A stretch of 64,000 bases of DNA from Neckera pumila (GCA_963969595.1 OZ018411.1:10728501-10792500); one strand, 5' to 3'. Counted from the first letter of the stretch, positions 11,380 through 22,260 are shown. The notes: generated from the letters alone by a model not told the origin. Numbers and translations: made by a program.

Positions 11380-13724
11380 ATGGCGGATGATAACCTTCCC
11401 GTGGCTTGTGCAGGTATGCCTCCGAGTGCACAAGGCCCAGTGCAAGTTCGGAAACCTTTGGCAGTTGCTGATACTGTTAATGGCCAAAATCTTGGCAGAA
11501 ATGGCTTTTATCAGGGGATAAATGGCTTTCATCAGGGCAGAAATAGCTTTCACCAAAATGCTTGCCGCCAGGTGGGAGGGCGACGCGTTTTCGTCCAAAC
11601 TTGTTCAGGTGAAAGAATTGACCCGCAGACAGCGTCAGCCATACCTTTGAATATATGACTCACTTTGCGTCTTCGCATCACATAGTTTGCATGTTTTTTT
11701 TATTCCTTCTTGGTCATCTTGTTGGCATACGCATTCAATAATTGAAGCTGATGTAAATACTTTTTCTGGATACGAAGAGCGCCTCAGGCAGCAGTCAAAG
11801 AATCTTACCAATAATCTCTTTCGATCGATGCTCAACCACAACAACTGTGCACGTTAGGACTGAAATAATATGTGATTCGGTGGATACTACAGGAAGCGTT
11901 CTTGGAATAGAGCTGGACAGGGGTGACAACGCTTTATCAGTAAAGAAGAAAGTACAGGCAGCTTTTGGCGTCCCGACCGAACAAAGCACGCTCGTCTTTG
12001 GCGACCACATTCTTGACAAGGATTTGACCGAGATCAGAGGAGACGCTCCTCTGCTGCTGACGAGGGGAATCTACCGGAGCTCTTCGACGCCGTGTCTGTC
12101 ACCGAGGGGAAGAGATTTTCATCAGAACAGCGTGTTCGAAATCGTGGGCGGCTCGAAAACCTCTCCCAAGATTAGGCGACTAGTACGTGAGGCTGTGAAA
12201 GGCATTGAAGCCGGCGTGCAGCCCGGTGTGGCCACAGGTGGTCTCGGTGGAGCCTACTATTTCCGAAACCACAAAGGAGACAACGTCGCGATTGTGAAGC
12301 CGACGGATGAGGAGCCTTTCGCACCCAACAATCCGAAGGGGTTCACTGGTCGAGCGTTGGGGCAACCTGGTTTGAAGCCCTCGATCCGCGTCGGGGAGAC
12401 GGGTGTGCGAGAGGTTGCTGCGTATCTGCTGGACCACGATCACTTCGCCAAGGTTCCCGTGACGGCTTTGGTGAACGCGACGCACTCCGTTTTCCATGTG
12501 AATGCGGATTACGTAAGCGCAGGCCAAGCTCAAAATGCGAAGATTGCTTCGTTTCAGCAGTTCGTGAGACATGACTACGATGCCAACGATCACGGCACAT
12601 CCCAGTTTCCCGTTTCCAGTGTCCATCGCATCGCCATCCTGGACGTTCGCCTGTTCAACACCGACCGTCATGCAGGCAACATCCTGGTGAAGAAGATGGA
12701 CGTGGAGTCTGGGAGTTTGTTCGAGGCGGACGCCGTGGAGCTGATTCCCATCGACCACGGGCTCTGCCTTCCCGAGACTCTGGACGAGCCCTACTTCGAA
12801 TGGCTGCATTGGCCGCAAGCGTCGATCCCATTCTCCAAGGAGGAGCTGGAGTACATCGATCGTTTGGACCCCGCGTTCGACTGTTCTCTGTTGCGCGAGG
12901 AGCTTCCGAGCCTGCGCGAGGCTTGTCTGCGCATGCTGGTTCTGTCGACGACGTTCCTGAAGCTGGCCGCTTTGGAAGGTCTGACGCTCTGCGAGATCGG
13001 CGGGATGATGACTCGTGAGCTTTGCGGCGTGGAGGAGGAAGCCAGCGAGCTGGAGAAGGTGTGCGTTCTCGCGATGTGGGAGGCGAAGAAGGATGTGCGT
13101 TTGGAGGAGGACGGAGTGGAGGATTCGTTTGTTTCGGATGATTTTTCTGCAGAGGATGATAACGTGCAGTTCGAAATGGACGACGACGACGACGAAGTTC
13201 CTGAGCTGAAGCTTCCTGAGCGTGCTTTCTACTCTCCTGCGTACGGTTGCAGATCGATTTCCCCGCGCGCGCCCCTGTCCCCTCGGCAGTGGTCTCTGAA
13301 CGATTCCTGTCCTGAGATGGTGTTGCCGAGTTTTCAGTCTCTGGAGATTTCTTCTGCGTTTCCTCGATCCCCTCTGGGCCTGGCGCAGTTGCAGCCGTCC
13401 CCCACGATTGGCGATTCTTATTCTTTGTCCCGCATGTCCTCTTTGAAGCTGAACCCGAAGTTCCGTTCCCACACGCAGATCGAGAAGCCTCGTGCGATTG
13501 GTCTTCGTGGTTACGCGGCGTTGAACGTGACGCAGGCGGTGCGCGATGTGAGCGAGGATGGCCGTGAGCGTCCTGAGGGTCCTTTGGTGTTGACGGACAT
13601 GAACGAGAAGGTTTGGTCTCTGTTCCTGGTGCACTTGACGCAGCTGCTTCCTGAGTCTTTTCTGAAGGTGAAGCTGAAGAGCAAGAACCAGGTGCAGAGA
13701 CTGGGCACTTCTTGCCGGTTCTGA
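11380..13724 (+). CDS. PI4K-gamma / ubiquitin-domain kinase, copy A (686 aa, 2 exons)
   Basis: Type II phosphatidylinositol 4-kinase gamma family, the plant kinases with N-terminal ubiquitin-like domains. Some Arabidopsis members act mainly as protein kinases. Model: exon 1 at 11380-11608 and exon 2 at 11893-13724, with the donor reading CAG|GTGAAA and the acceptor ACTACAG|GAAG in matching phase. The splice joins QTCSG to SVLGIEL and so restores a complete ubiquitin-like domain at residues ~68-136. Without it the exon-2 ORF lacks an ATG and the first beta strand. Kinase features are a GGLGGAYYF nucleotide loop (~192-200), the lysine in AIVKP (~212), NTDRHAGNIL with the catalytic Asp (~334) and IDHG (~363-366). 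The C-terminal third is Ser/Pro-rich after an acidic DDDDDE stretch. The ATG is the first Met shared with copy B, and an in-frame TAG lies at 11365-11367. It is the inverted paralogue of 31124-33589. Confidence 0.92.
11609..11892 (+). other. Intron 1 of PI4K-gamma copy A (284 bp)
   Basis: GT-AG intron separating the two halves of the ubiquitin-like domain. Only the last ~45 bp resemble the corresponding intron of copy B (447 bp). The rest is unalignable by eye, in contrast to the near-identical exon 2 that follows. Confidence 0.85.
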
Positions 13725-14180
13725 CTGGGTCGGGCGAACGGATGCAGCTTGGAGCCTTCGCAATCAGCCTTGAATGTTATTACTTGGGTGGAGTGAGTGC
13801 TGGTTTGGGTTGCTTCACCGGCGTCCGCTTTGTAGATTTGAATAGCTAGCGTGCTTCAGGGTGATCACCCGTGGCTTGTGGTGACGCCTGGCGTATGTGG
13901 GGTGTGATTGATGCCCTTGTTCGATAGTGGTGTTTTGTTTCTGACGTGGTGGTCCGAGTCTGGGAGCAGGGTCTCAGTTGGCAGCCGAGTAGTTGCAGTG
14001 GGAGCTCGCAGTCTTCGTGGGTTGCTGTAAAATGTGGCATGAAAGCACTTGAGAGGCAACAGGCTATCAAGCAGAATGTAAACTCAAGCAGTAAATATCA
14101 CTGGATTTTGGTGTTCATTTTTTCACATGTGGTGTCGGTGGAAGTTGGATACTTGGATCGGAGCATGTCGTTTGTTGTGA
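11868..14180 (+). repeat. High-identity part of the inverted-duplication arm A
   Basis: Pairs with the reverse complement of 30668-32980. For any aligned pair from exon 2 to about 14137 the coordinates sum to 44848, so there is no indel over ~2.25 kb. From about 13029 to 14137 I find no mismatch in the lines I compared, and opposite-strand translations are identical too, so silent sites are conserved. After 14137 a 1-bp indel and a substitution appear, and homology ends near 14180. Confidence 0.92.
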
Positions 14181-14573
14181 CCGAGTGTTCGGAGCGTTTG
14201 GTATGATAAACTGTTGAAGTGCTTCTTATTTTTATAAGTTACCCGTGGTTCCGATGTTTTCTGACTAGACTTTGTCTATATCCGCAACGAAACTCTTTGA
14301 TTGGAACAGATCTTTTTGGCGGTCCCTAATGCTGGTTCTTCCCGGAGGCCACATTTTGTCGTCAATTCGTGTTCAATTATCCTGCTTAAAACATTCTCCT
14401 GGTATGTGATTACCGGGGTGAATGTTTTGGTGAGGGTTTGGATACGGGTTTATGGGGGCGTTACTATTACTGTAAACTGCATCATCCTATTAGCGTGGTG
14501 CAAAATAGTACCGTTACAATTTATTTAGTCTGTGGAAATTAATGCAATACGACAATACTCAACCTGCACTAAT
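13725..14573 (+). other. 3' UTR/downstream region of PI4K-gamma A
   Basis: The first ~410 bp after the stop are part of the near-identical arm shared with copy B and are presumably 3' UTR. From about 14180 the sequence is unique, of intermediate GC, with no recognisable gene. It ends at the TTAA bordering element A1. Confidence 0.6.
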
Positions 14574-15502
14574 TTAACCTTTAAAGGTCAGAGACTATGT
14601 TTTCACCAAAAATGCTCCAAAACTGCCATTTTCTAGTACAAGTACCAAAATTTTAGAAAAAAACATTTTTGGACACATATAACCTTAGGATCTTGTAGTA
14701 AGTTTGTTTGAGAATATGTAAAAAAATTCAGAATTTCCACTGTGTAGATTGCAAGATAATAGCATTTGAATTGACAAAAACCCTTTCTTTGGCCCTACAA
14801 AAATCAGGCAACTGCACTTCACAAGGTCATTGAAAAAAAATTTAAAAATTTAAATGAAAAAATGTCTAAAAGGGTGGTTCTCCTTGGATTCATTCTTCAA
14901 AGCAAGTTGGCTACATGCTTGAAATTTTTTGGAATTGTACAAATTATAAGAAAAAAATAGGTTATAGAAAGAGGTAGAGAATGATTCAAAACACTCAATT
15001 GTTAAGAATTAATTATGGAATTGAAAAATTTCAATCCCAATGGTTGTAATGTTGTAATAAACAATATACATCCTATATTTTTATTTTTTTCAAAAAGTAT
15101 TAAAAATTGAATTAAGTAAAGGACTTCAAAGTTTATTTTAGATTAGGAAATTTACAACTGCTTACAAACTAAAACACTTCATAATTTTCATCTCATAAAT
15201 CAAAATGGAATAATTTCAAGCTTTATATGTATATATAAATCTAGAAAACCAATTTCAAGTTCTTATTTTTTTTGAAAAGTGATATTTCAGAAATATTTGG
15301 AATTGCCTGCCGATCGTTGAAAATGACATATCATCCAATAACTTTTTAACCATGTAGTCAAAAGTTTTGAAAATTGTTGGGCCTTACTTAGGCACACGTT
15401 TTGTGAAATTTTCAAAGAAAATAAAATAAAATTTTCATTTGTAGTGAACTGCCCAAAATCACTATGTTGCCAGAAAATGTCGTTTGGTCCTTTAGGGATT
15501 AC
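14574..15502 (+). mobile_element. TTAA-type element, family A copy A1 (~930 bp)
   Basis: Begins TTAACCTTTAAAGGTC and ends GGTCCTTTAGGGATTA. The interior matches A2 (22457-23367), A3 (28628-29559) and A4 (43865-44718) throughout, with shared landmarks GGATCTTGTAGTA, TTGGAATTGTACAA and AAAATGGAAT. It is non-coding. The right-hand TTAA has decayed. Confidence 0.75.
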
Positions 15503-16072
15503 TCGGGGAGGGCACTTGGTTCTACTACTACAAACCACGTGCAAACAAGTGGTTTCTAATAAACTATAATTTCAACCTAAAATTTTGAGCATTGTTTGGT
15601 AATGACTATAGGTTTCTATTGCCAAAATTTCCAACTCAAATGAAATATGGAATGATTTCTAGAAGAGGTTGAAAATGAACCTAAAATGGCATATTTTTCA
15701 ACTCAAATATTTATAGAGAACACATTTAGATGACTATTGCATCAATATTCAACTCAAAATGAGCTTTCAATAGAGAATTATTTTTAGGATTTTTTTGTTC
15801 ATTTTTTAGACAATTTTTGAGGATATAATATAGGGGTGTGAAAGTTATTTTTTAGTTTTGCAGTGTATCTATTTACTTCAAAAATTTGTAACTAATTATC
15901 ATTAGAAAATAAAAATATCAATAATTCAAAACATAAACTTTCAAATTAGGAAAATATATTCATATTTTTTTTGTGTTCATTTACTTAAATTTTAGGATAT
16001 AATATAGGGGGTACAAAGTTTTGTTCGCACGTTGTTTGGATTAGATACACTAAGTGCACCCCCCGAGAGGGA
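15503..16072. other. AT-rich intergenic DNA
   Basis: No gene. The motif ATAATATAGGGG occurs twice (near 15827 and 15999) beside TTTTTGTTCATTT-like blocks, indicating a diverged ~170-bp duplication. Confidence 0.4.
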
Positions 16073-16120
16073 TTAAAATAGTGTAGCTTTAGTAAATTAG
16101 TATTTTACACACTATTAGAA

Positions 16121-16370
16121 TATTTCATCCGTCTTGAAATGATTGTCCACTTTGAATGTCATGTTTTTTTAAGGTTGTTTTGAGTAGGTCAAAAAAATAG
16201 TTCTTTGTGGCTAATTTTAATTAGGTTGCAATGAATATATGCAATGTTCTTCATTGATTTAAAATTTGAAACCTTCCTTATTGATTATGTTTTTCACAAT
16301 ATGATCACTGAGATTGGATCAAAAAAATACCAACAAAATTGTGGACAATCATTTTGGAACAGAGGAAGTA
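16121..16370. mobile_element. Stowaway-like MITE, copy S2
   Basis: TA-flanked element of 250 bp. The left end TTTCATCCGTCTTGAAATG pairs imperfectly with the right end CATTTTGGAACAGAGGAAG. The interior is close to S3. It lies inside a duplicated segment, so S2 and S3 probably derive from one insertion followed by duplication. Confidence 0.8.
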
Positions 16371-16386
16371 AATTATTGTGGTTAGA

Positions 16387-16491
16387 ACTATAAGAAAACA
16401 ATGTCCAAATTGACATGTCCTAATTGACTAAAATGTCCAAATTGTCTAAATTATGTCAAAAAATGTTTGAATTGACACTTCCCTTATGGTT
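16387..16491. mobile_element. Small insertion G1 with imperfect TIRs (~105 bp)
   Basis: Present in duplication copy 1 and absent from copy 2 at the equivalent place, so it is an insertion or a precise deletion. The ends ACTATAAGAAAACAATGTCC and GACACTTCCCTTATGGT are imperfect inverted repeats. The interior repeats a TGTCCAAATTG motif. It is related to G2 at 17162-17343. Confidence 0.6.
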
Positions 16492-16620
16492 GTGGTACAT
16501 TGTATTTGTGTTATGTAAATTAATTTGAGCATTCACAAGGAAATAGCTGAGTGTGGTTTTAATTTTTAAATAAATTAACTCATTGGATCAACTTTTCAAC
16601 TTAATTACTATCTTTAATCC

Positions 16621-16983
16621 TTAAAGGACAAACATAGGGACTTCATTGCTCTTTATCCCCTCATGACGCAGAGGAATTTCATCACGCTCCTCGTTAGAAG
16701 GTTCAATATGTATCTTGCTCTCGATTGTGTGTGTGTCTTCCACTGTCATAGTGTTCTTCTTCCTTCCAGGGCATGTGCTCCTCTTGATCTTGAGTAGGGC
16801 TACCTCCTTCGACGGTTCCTGCGATTTCACCACCTCCTGCAGATCTAGCGGCAATGGAATATACGGAAAGATATATGATATAAAGCTCCAAAATGGGCCC
16901 CGCACTTGGTCCCAACAAATCAAGATCCCCAAGCTCACAAGTACAGGAAGAAGCCATATATAAACCTGTGTATGTGACACCAT
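16621..16983 (-). CDS. Hypothetical small membrane protein ORF, low confidence
   Basis: A GC-richer island in AT-rich DNA holds a minus-strand ORF. Its most natural ATG, at 16981-16983 (MVSHTQVYIW), predicts 120 aa. There is a hydrophobic N-terminus (about residues 8-24, then a second apolar stretch to ~45) followed by a charged, Glu/Lys-rich tail. An overlapping frame is also open, which weakens the coding case. I recognise no domain. It lies between the two copies of a segmental duplication and beside miniature TIR elements, so it could be a captured gene fragment. Confidence 0.25.
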   Translation of the reverse strand: MVSHTQVYIWLLPVLVSLGILICWDQVRGPFWSFISYIFPYIPLPLDLQEVVKSQEPSKEVALLKIKRSTCPGRKKNTMTVEDTHTIESKIHIEPSNEERDEIPLRHEGIKSNEVPMFVL

Positions 16984-17161
16984 AGTGAGACAAGATCGGG
17001 CAAAAGCAAAATGCAGCAAGATGCAATTCAAGAATGCAACAAAACAAACAAAGCCAAATATGCATGAAGAAAGAAGAAGAAGCATTAGGAAAGTGCCCCC
17101 AAGTCTACCCGCAAGTGCACTCCAAGGGAGCTACAAGGGAGCAAAGTCTACCCACAAGTGC

Positions 17162-17343
17162 ACTATAAGGGAGCAAAATCAATTCAGACATTTTTTTTTC
17201 AATTTGGACATTATTTTGTCAATTTTCTGTGAATTTAGACATTATTTTGTCAATTTTCTGTCAATTTAGACATTTTTTGACAAATTTTTGTCAATTTGGA
17301 CGTGTCAATTTGGATGGGAATGCGGACACTATTTTCTTGTAGG
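17162..17343. mobile_element. Small TIR element G2 (~180 bp)
   Basis: The left end ACTATAAGGGAGCAAAATCA and right end GGACACTATTTTCTTGTAGG are imperfect inverted repeats related to G1. The interior is a short array of TGTCAATTTGGACATT or TGTCAATTTTCTGT units. Just upstream, AAGTCTACCC.CAAGTGCACT occurs twice (near 17091 and 17141). Confidence 0.55.
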
Positions 17344-17411
17344 TACCAGGTCAACATTCTGGTCTAACCAAAGTGCACAGTTAGGGTTTACAATACTCAG
17401 CTTGTACTAAT

Positions 17412-17880
17412 TTAAAATAGTGTAGCTTTAGTAAATTAATGTTTTACACATTATTAGAATACTTCCTCCATTTTGAAATGATTGTCCACTTTAAATGTCA
17501 TGTTTTTTTAAGGTTGTTTTGAATAGGTTAAAAAAATACTTCCTCGTGGCTAAATTTTAATTAGGTTGCAATGAATATATACAATGTTCTTCATTGATTC
17601 TAGTGATTTAGCATTTGGAACCTTTCTTACTGATTATGTTTTTTACAATATGATCACTGAAAGTGGCTCAAAAAAATACCAACAAAATTGTAGACAATCA
17701 TTTCGGGACAGAGGGAGTAAATTATTGTGGTTAGAAGGTACATTGTAGTTGTGTTACGTTAATTAATATGAGCATTCACAAGGAAATAGCGGAATGTGGT
17801 TTTAATTTTCAAATAGATTAACTCATTAGATCAACTTTTCAAGTTGAATTACTACTTTTAACCCTTAAAGGACAAACATG
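17412..17880 (+). repeat. Segmental duplication, copy 2 (contains MITE S3)
   Basis: Direct-orientation partner of 16073-16635, about 1.34 kb away. High identity continues through the MITE and to CTTAAAGGACAAACAT. It lacks insertion G1, so it preserves the empty site. Confidence 0.85.
17460..17719. mobile_element. Stowaway-like MITE, copy S3 (best preserved)
   Basis: TA-flanked, 260 bp. The left end CTTCCTCCATTTTGAAATG pairs with the right end CATTTCGGGACAGAGGGAG. The right end is almost a canonical Stowaway terminus in reverse complement (CTCCCTCTGTCCCGAAATG). No coding capacity. Confidence 0.88.
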
Positions 17881-20654
17881 TGACATTGGAAATCATCCCT
17901 TTTCATTACCATATGAATCATTGGTTTAAAAAATTGCAAAGCATTCATTGGAAGTCAAACTACTGTAGAGACTTCCTTTTTTCACAACAAAATTTTGAGG
18001 ATGAATAGTTAAATTTTGTCCTACTAGAAGAATTTCCTATCATCCATTGGATGCCAAACGTTTGTGACGACTTTTAAAGGTTAAACTAAAGATAAAGATG
18101 TAGAAGTTAAAAGTGCATAACCACTTCAAAAATCTACTTCATTAAAGAATGTACATAAAGTCATAAAAAAAGTAGAAAAATGTCAACATTTGACATAAGC
18201 AATTATAGTCCTTTGATGATAATCCCAGTCTAGGCAGTTAGAAATGGATCCTTTACAATCATGCATTCTATTAAAAGTGACTATTCTTGAATAACTGAAA
18301 TTTAAGATCATAATGCCAAGAATAATGCTTGTAGTCACAACCTTGAGTGACAACAATGGAGAGAGTTTACCACTAAAGGTTCCCACTTCCCAAAATTGAA
18401 TTTGCATTTATCAATCTTGATTGTAATTTTCAAAACATCCATTTTTGGTTGACAAAGAGAATGATGCTTGATAGCCAATGTTTGAATTCCATCTTTAAAA
18501 TTTTCAAAAATATCCAAAAAGTTTAAATAACAATTGCAAGATCCATGTGTTGAAATCCAAATCACTAAATATTTATGTATTTTTTGTTTGTGTTTTCTTC
18601 TTTGAAAATGATTCTTAATTAATTACAAAATATTGTTTCAAAATCTAACCTTCATTTTAGGTTAATAATTCTAGATTATTCTTGTATAACGGCTCTTACA
18701 ATGTTTTATACACTTACCAAAATTGCTATAGCTATGGTAGGACCATCCATTCCTGATTAGGGACCCATCCAACTTGTAGGGTGTAGTTATTTTCCAACCA
18801 AGGCTAGAGTATATTTCCATTTAAGCTTGGAATGTGTTTTTCTTCCTTTTCAAGTTTGGAACTAATAAGGTCATAATACATGTTCCAAAAGAATGAACAA
18901 GAAAATAGGAAATAATGAGCAAGAAAACAGTCCTTGAATGATCAAAATTGGAAGTATTTGGACATTGGTTATGGGCTTGAGCACTTTTGCTTCCTAAAAT
19001 TCATAATAATTTCTATTCAAAGAATAAAATTACTGAAATATTTGCAATTTCCATGATTTCTATCTTTCTTCATAATTAGCAGAAAATTGATGTTGCCTTA
19101 TATTGCTCCAGAACATGTATAGAATTGCTTAAGTGATTGGCTATGAATGGTTCTACTATAATTGAGGAATTAGAGATTTTAAACAAAAAATTTGGATATT
19201 TTGAGGTACAAGTACTATTTGCATACAATAAATTTTGAAACCTTTGAAAGTACTTTATACTTTTTAAGAATTTAATCATGCTTATTAGAAAAAAAATCTT
19301 TTAATAAAACTAATTCTCATTTTTCATTCAAAAATATATTAGAAAGAAACTAATTTCTCAATAATTTTGGCAACTTTAGAAGTGTAAGAATATTTATGAA
19401 AGCCATTGTATGTATAAGATTTAATATAATTGTATTTATATGTTGCACTTTATAGTATCACAATAAATATTTTTTTGTCAATTTTCCTTAAAAAAAAACA
19501 TTTATTATGAATTTTTTTTTTGGACAAATAAAAAATGATCAAAATTTCATCACTAATTTTGTAAAGACAAGGAAGGTCAAATTTTAATGTAATGGCTCTC
19601 ATTAGTATATATGTACTTAGAATTTTTTTGAATTTAATTGAGAAATTAGATTTTAGACATGTTGGAGTACAAATAATACACTTGTATAAAATTGTTTTCT
19701 AAAATTATTAAAATTTTTATTTGATTTTTCAAGGTCTATTTAAACTTAATCTGGAAAAAAACTCTTAAAATAAATAAAAGATTTAAAAGATTTTTCAAAA
19801 GTAGAATGAAAATTTATTTGAAGTTCTTTTATGAAAACTTCATGAATTTTAAAATTGTATTGAAATGAAATATTACTAATTAGAATATGATTCCAATTTT
19901 TTTATTTCTTATGAATCATTCCAAAAGTCTCTAGAAACACCATGAAAAATAACATGTAAATACATTATACTTTGTGTTCAAATTTTTCCATAATTTTTGG
20001 AGATTTTTGAAGTGAAATATAAGGAACAAAAAAATTTAGAATAATATTTTATTCAACAAAATTTAAAACTTTAAAAATCATTATTAGAAAATTCTAAAAA
20101 GAATTTTCATTCTAGAAGCTAAGAATCTTGAAATCAATTTATTTGTATTCAAAGTTTTTTTTTCACTAATAACTTTGATTAAATTGTTAAAAAACGAAAA
20201 AAATATGAAATTCTTTTGAAAACTTAGATCATGTAAGTATCTTACTTGTACCAATATATATGTATATACAAATTTAATTTAGTATCTTGAAATTCTGAAT
20301 TAGTATGGCATTTTTTGTAAATATACAAAATATCTTGAGAGTTATTACAATTGAAATTAGATTTCAAGTTCATTTGCAAGAATATTTTGGAGGTGAAGTA
20401 AATTATAATTACAAGAAAATTTCAATCTATTCTTTGTTACTATTTGTACAGTACCTCAAATTAGTTGAATTATTATTAATATTATACTTATCAATTCATT
20501 TTTATTTTTTGCTACAAATTTAATTCATAACAATAACAATTTTTTACAAACTTAGATTTTTTCTCTTTGATAGACAATATATTGTTTGTTGCAAGAAGAG
20601 TATAATATTAAAACTTGAATGCATGTTTTTATGCTTTTGGCTATGATGTGAAGA
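17881..20654. other. AT-rich intergenic DNA, no gene seen
   Basis: About 2.8 kb of very AT-rich sequence with poly-A and poly-T tracts. No ORF of note, RNA gene or clear repeat boundary was recognised. Short ORFs up to ~75 codons are rich in Phe, Ile, Lys and Asn, as expected by chance at this composition. Confidence 0.55.
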
Positions 20655-21455
20655 TTGACCCCTAAAGTTCCACTCAGTTCTCTCCTTGGGGGAGAAAATG
20701 GATTTTGCCGATAGTTTCTATGGTCTCTCTTTTTGTCATAATTTTTGGAAACTTTTTTTGAAGATAGGAAAATAGATAAGCTTTGGGGGAAAATCATTTT
20801 TATTTGAATTGGTACCTAGGAGCAAAAGTTGTGCTACAATATGCCCAAAATATAACTTGTTGGAGAGCACAAAAAATTCACAAAAAATCAAAAATAAAAC
20901 TTTATAAGTTTGTTTCACATAGAAGGTATTTTTGTCTATATAGAAAGATTGGACTCAATCTATTTGGACTAGTGATGAAAAAGTTATAGACAATTTTGTT
21001 TTTCAAGCAATTTAAGCATCTTTTTGAAAATAAAACTTATAGGATTTATTTTTGTGCAATTTTCACAATCTTTTAGAAAAGAAAGTTTGATAGGGTTTAG
21101 TTAGCTTGCTAGAAAAATCTCACTATTGGAATAATTGTTTTCAATTCCACCTTAGACCTATTGACAATTCAAATTTTCCTTCAATCTTGCACTTACTTCT
21201 ACTTTACAATTTTTTAAAGAACAAAAATCAAGTTTTAAAAAAAAAATTAATCCTATAATTTCAATTCAATTGTTCAACCTAAATTTTTTTAATTCATATT
21301 GATGGTTAAAAAATATTAAACTAAAATGATTCAAAGCCTGAAAATCTAAAAGCTAATTAAGGTGCAAAATACTGTAGTTGCAAAATTGTAATATACAAAG
21401 TAAAAAATTTGTAAAGTTTAAATAATTGGTCATGTATTTATCTTTTAGGGGTTGA
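20655..21455 (-). mobile_element. TTAA-type element, family B copy B3, flanked by TTGA on both sides
   Basis: In the minus orientation this matches family B, sharing AAACTTTTTTTGAAGATA, GAGCAAAAGTTGTG and GTTATAGACAAT-type blocks. The ends read CCCCTAAAGTTCC (from 20659) and CTTTTAGGGG (to 21451). The flanking tetranucleotide is TTGA at both ends (20655-20658 and 21452-21455) instead of TTAA. This suggests a real 4-bp target-site duplication. Confidence 0.75.
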
Positions 21456-21459
21456 AGTC

Positions 21460-21850
21460 ATTTGTTTTATAGGAAACATGTGTAAACGCGGGTGGGATCT
21501 AGCTTGCAAAATGTATGGGGGGCATCCATTTTGCAAGCCAAATTGAAATGGACGCCCCACCCATAGCTTGTTAAGAAGCCAAGAAAGCAAACTATAGAGG
21601 TGACTATTTGTGAGAGGAAAAATCCACTCATGTTGGCTTTTCATATAACTTATTTTGTCTTACACGGTTTACAAGTCAGGCTTTTGCTTGCAAAATTACC
21701 CAATTTTGTAAGTTGCTTGAGGTTTTGGGGCTGGAAACTTAAGAAGTTAATCCATTTTGCAAGTCTGGTGGGGTACTTTTGCAAGCCGCTTTGGACAAGC
21801 CATCCGTTTTGCAAGATGGGTGGGGACACTTTAAATACTTTGTGTCATTC
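21460..21850. repeat. Cluster of TTTTGCAAG motifs with a 12-bp-stem hairpin
   Basis: ATTTTGCAAG or GTTTTGCAAG, or its complement, recurs at about 21502, 21528, 21691, 21753 and 21804, often next to GGTGGGG or its complement. The first pair forms a perfect inverted repeat (21502-21513 with 21527-21538). No ORF or known element explains it. Confidence 0.5.
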
Positions 21851-22031
21851 TTAGTGAATGCTATTTTTAGGATAAAGAAGACAAGGTTGACTAAAGAGTG
21901 ATAATATGCTATTATAGATTAAATATAGTACCAAAATTTTGATATCGAATTGAATCTTATTCTTAAACATGTCCCGTACGGGAAACAAACTATAAAGTTT
22001 CTATATCATGGTAGTAGTAACTGCCTTTCAT

Positions 22032-22260
22032 CCCTTAAGGAAGGGATAGTCCATATTTCTAAAATTACAAAAATATATTATTAAAATGTAAGTTGGAATA
22101 ATAAGCTAATGGTGACTCTCAAACAATAGTTGTAATATTTGCTTCATAGATCATATCCATACGGTTAGATCAACTAATATACAAACCAATATTTTTCAAT
22201 TAAATTTGAAGCCAAAATTTGAAAATTCCTTCAGAAATCAATTGTAGATTGAATATATGA
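22032..22260. repeat. Dispersed repeat, inverted relative to 8685-8885
   Basis: Partner of the segment at 8685-8885 in reverse complement. It is followed by element A2, whereas the 8.7-kb copy lies next to satellite D, so different insertions flank the two copies. Confidence 0.65.

Larger units (their letters stand above)
16073..16635 (+). repeat. Segmental duplication, copy 1 (contains MITE S2)
   Basis: Matches 17412-17880 in direct orientation. Both begin TTAAAATAGTGTAGC, include a Stowaway-like MITE, and end in CTTAAAGGACAAACAT. Copy 1 has an extra ~105 bp (16387-16491) that copy 2 lacks. Confidence 0.85.

Noticed and set aside
11847..11892. Start of the PI4K-gamma A reading frame at 11847 without an intron
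   Set aside because: The codon there is GTG, and the frame would lack the first strand of the ubiquitin-like domain. Splicing from exon 1 at 11608 to 11893 repairs both, and the same junction exists in copy B.
12180..13763. 527-codon minus-strand ORF opposite PI4K-gamma A, rich in Arg, Gln and Leu
   Set aside because: It is the antisense of a GC-biased kinase exon and has no domain. Its near-identical counterpart at 31085-32620 follows from near-identity of the sense exon.
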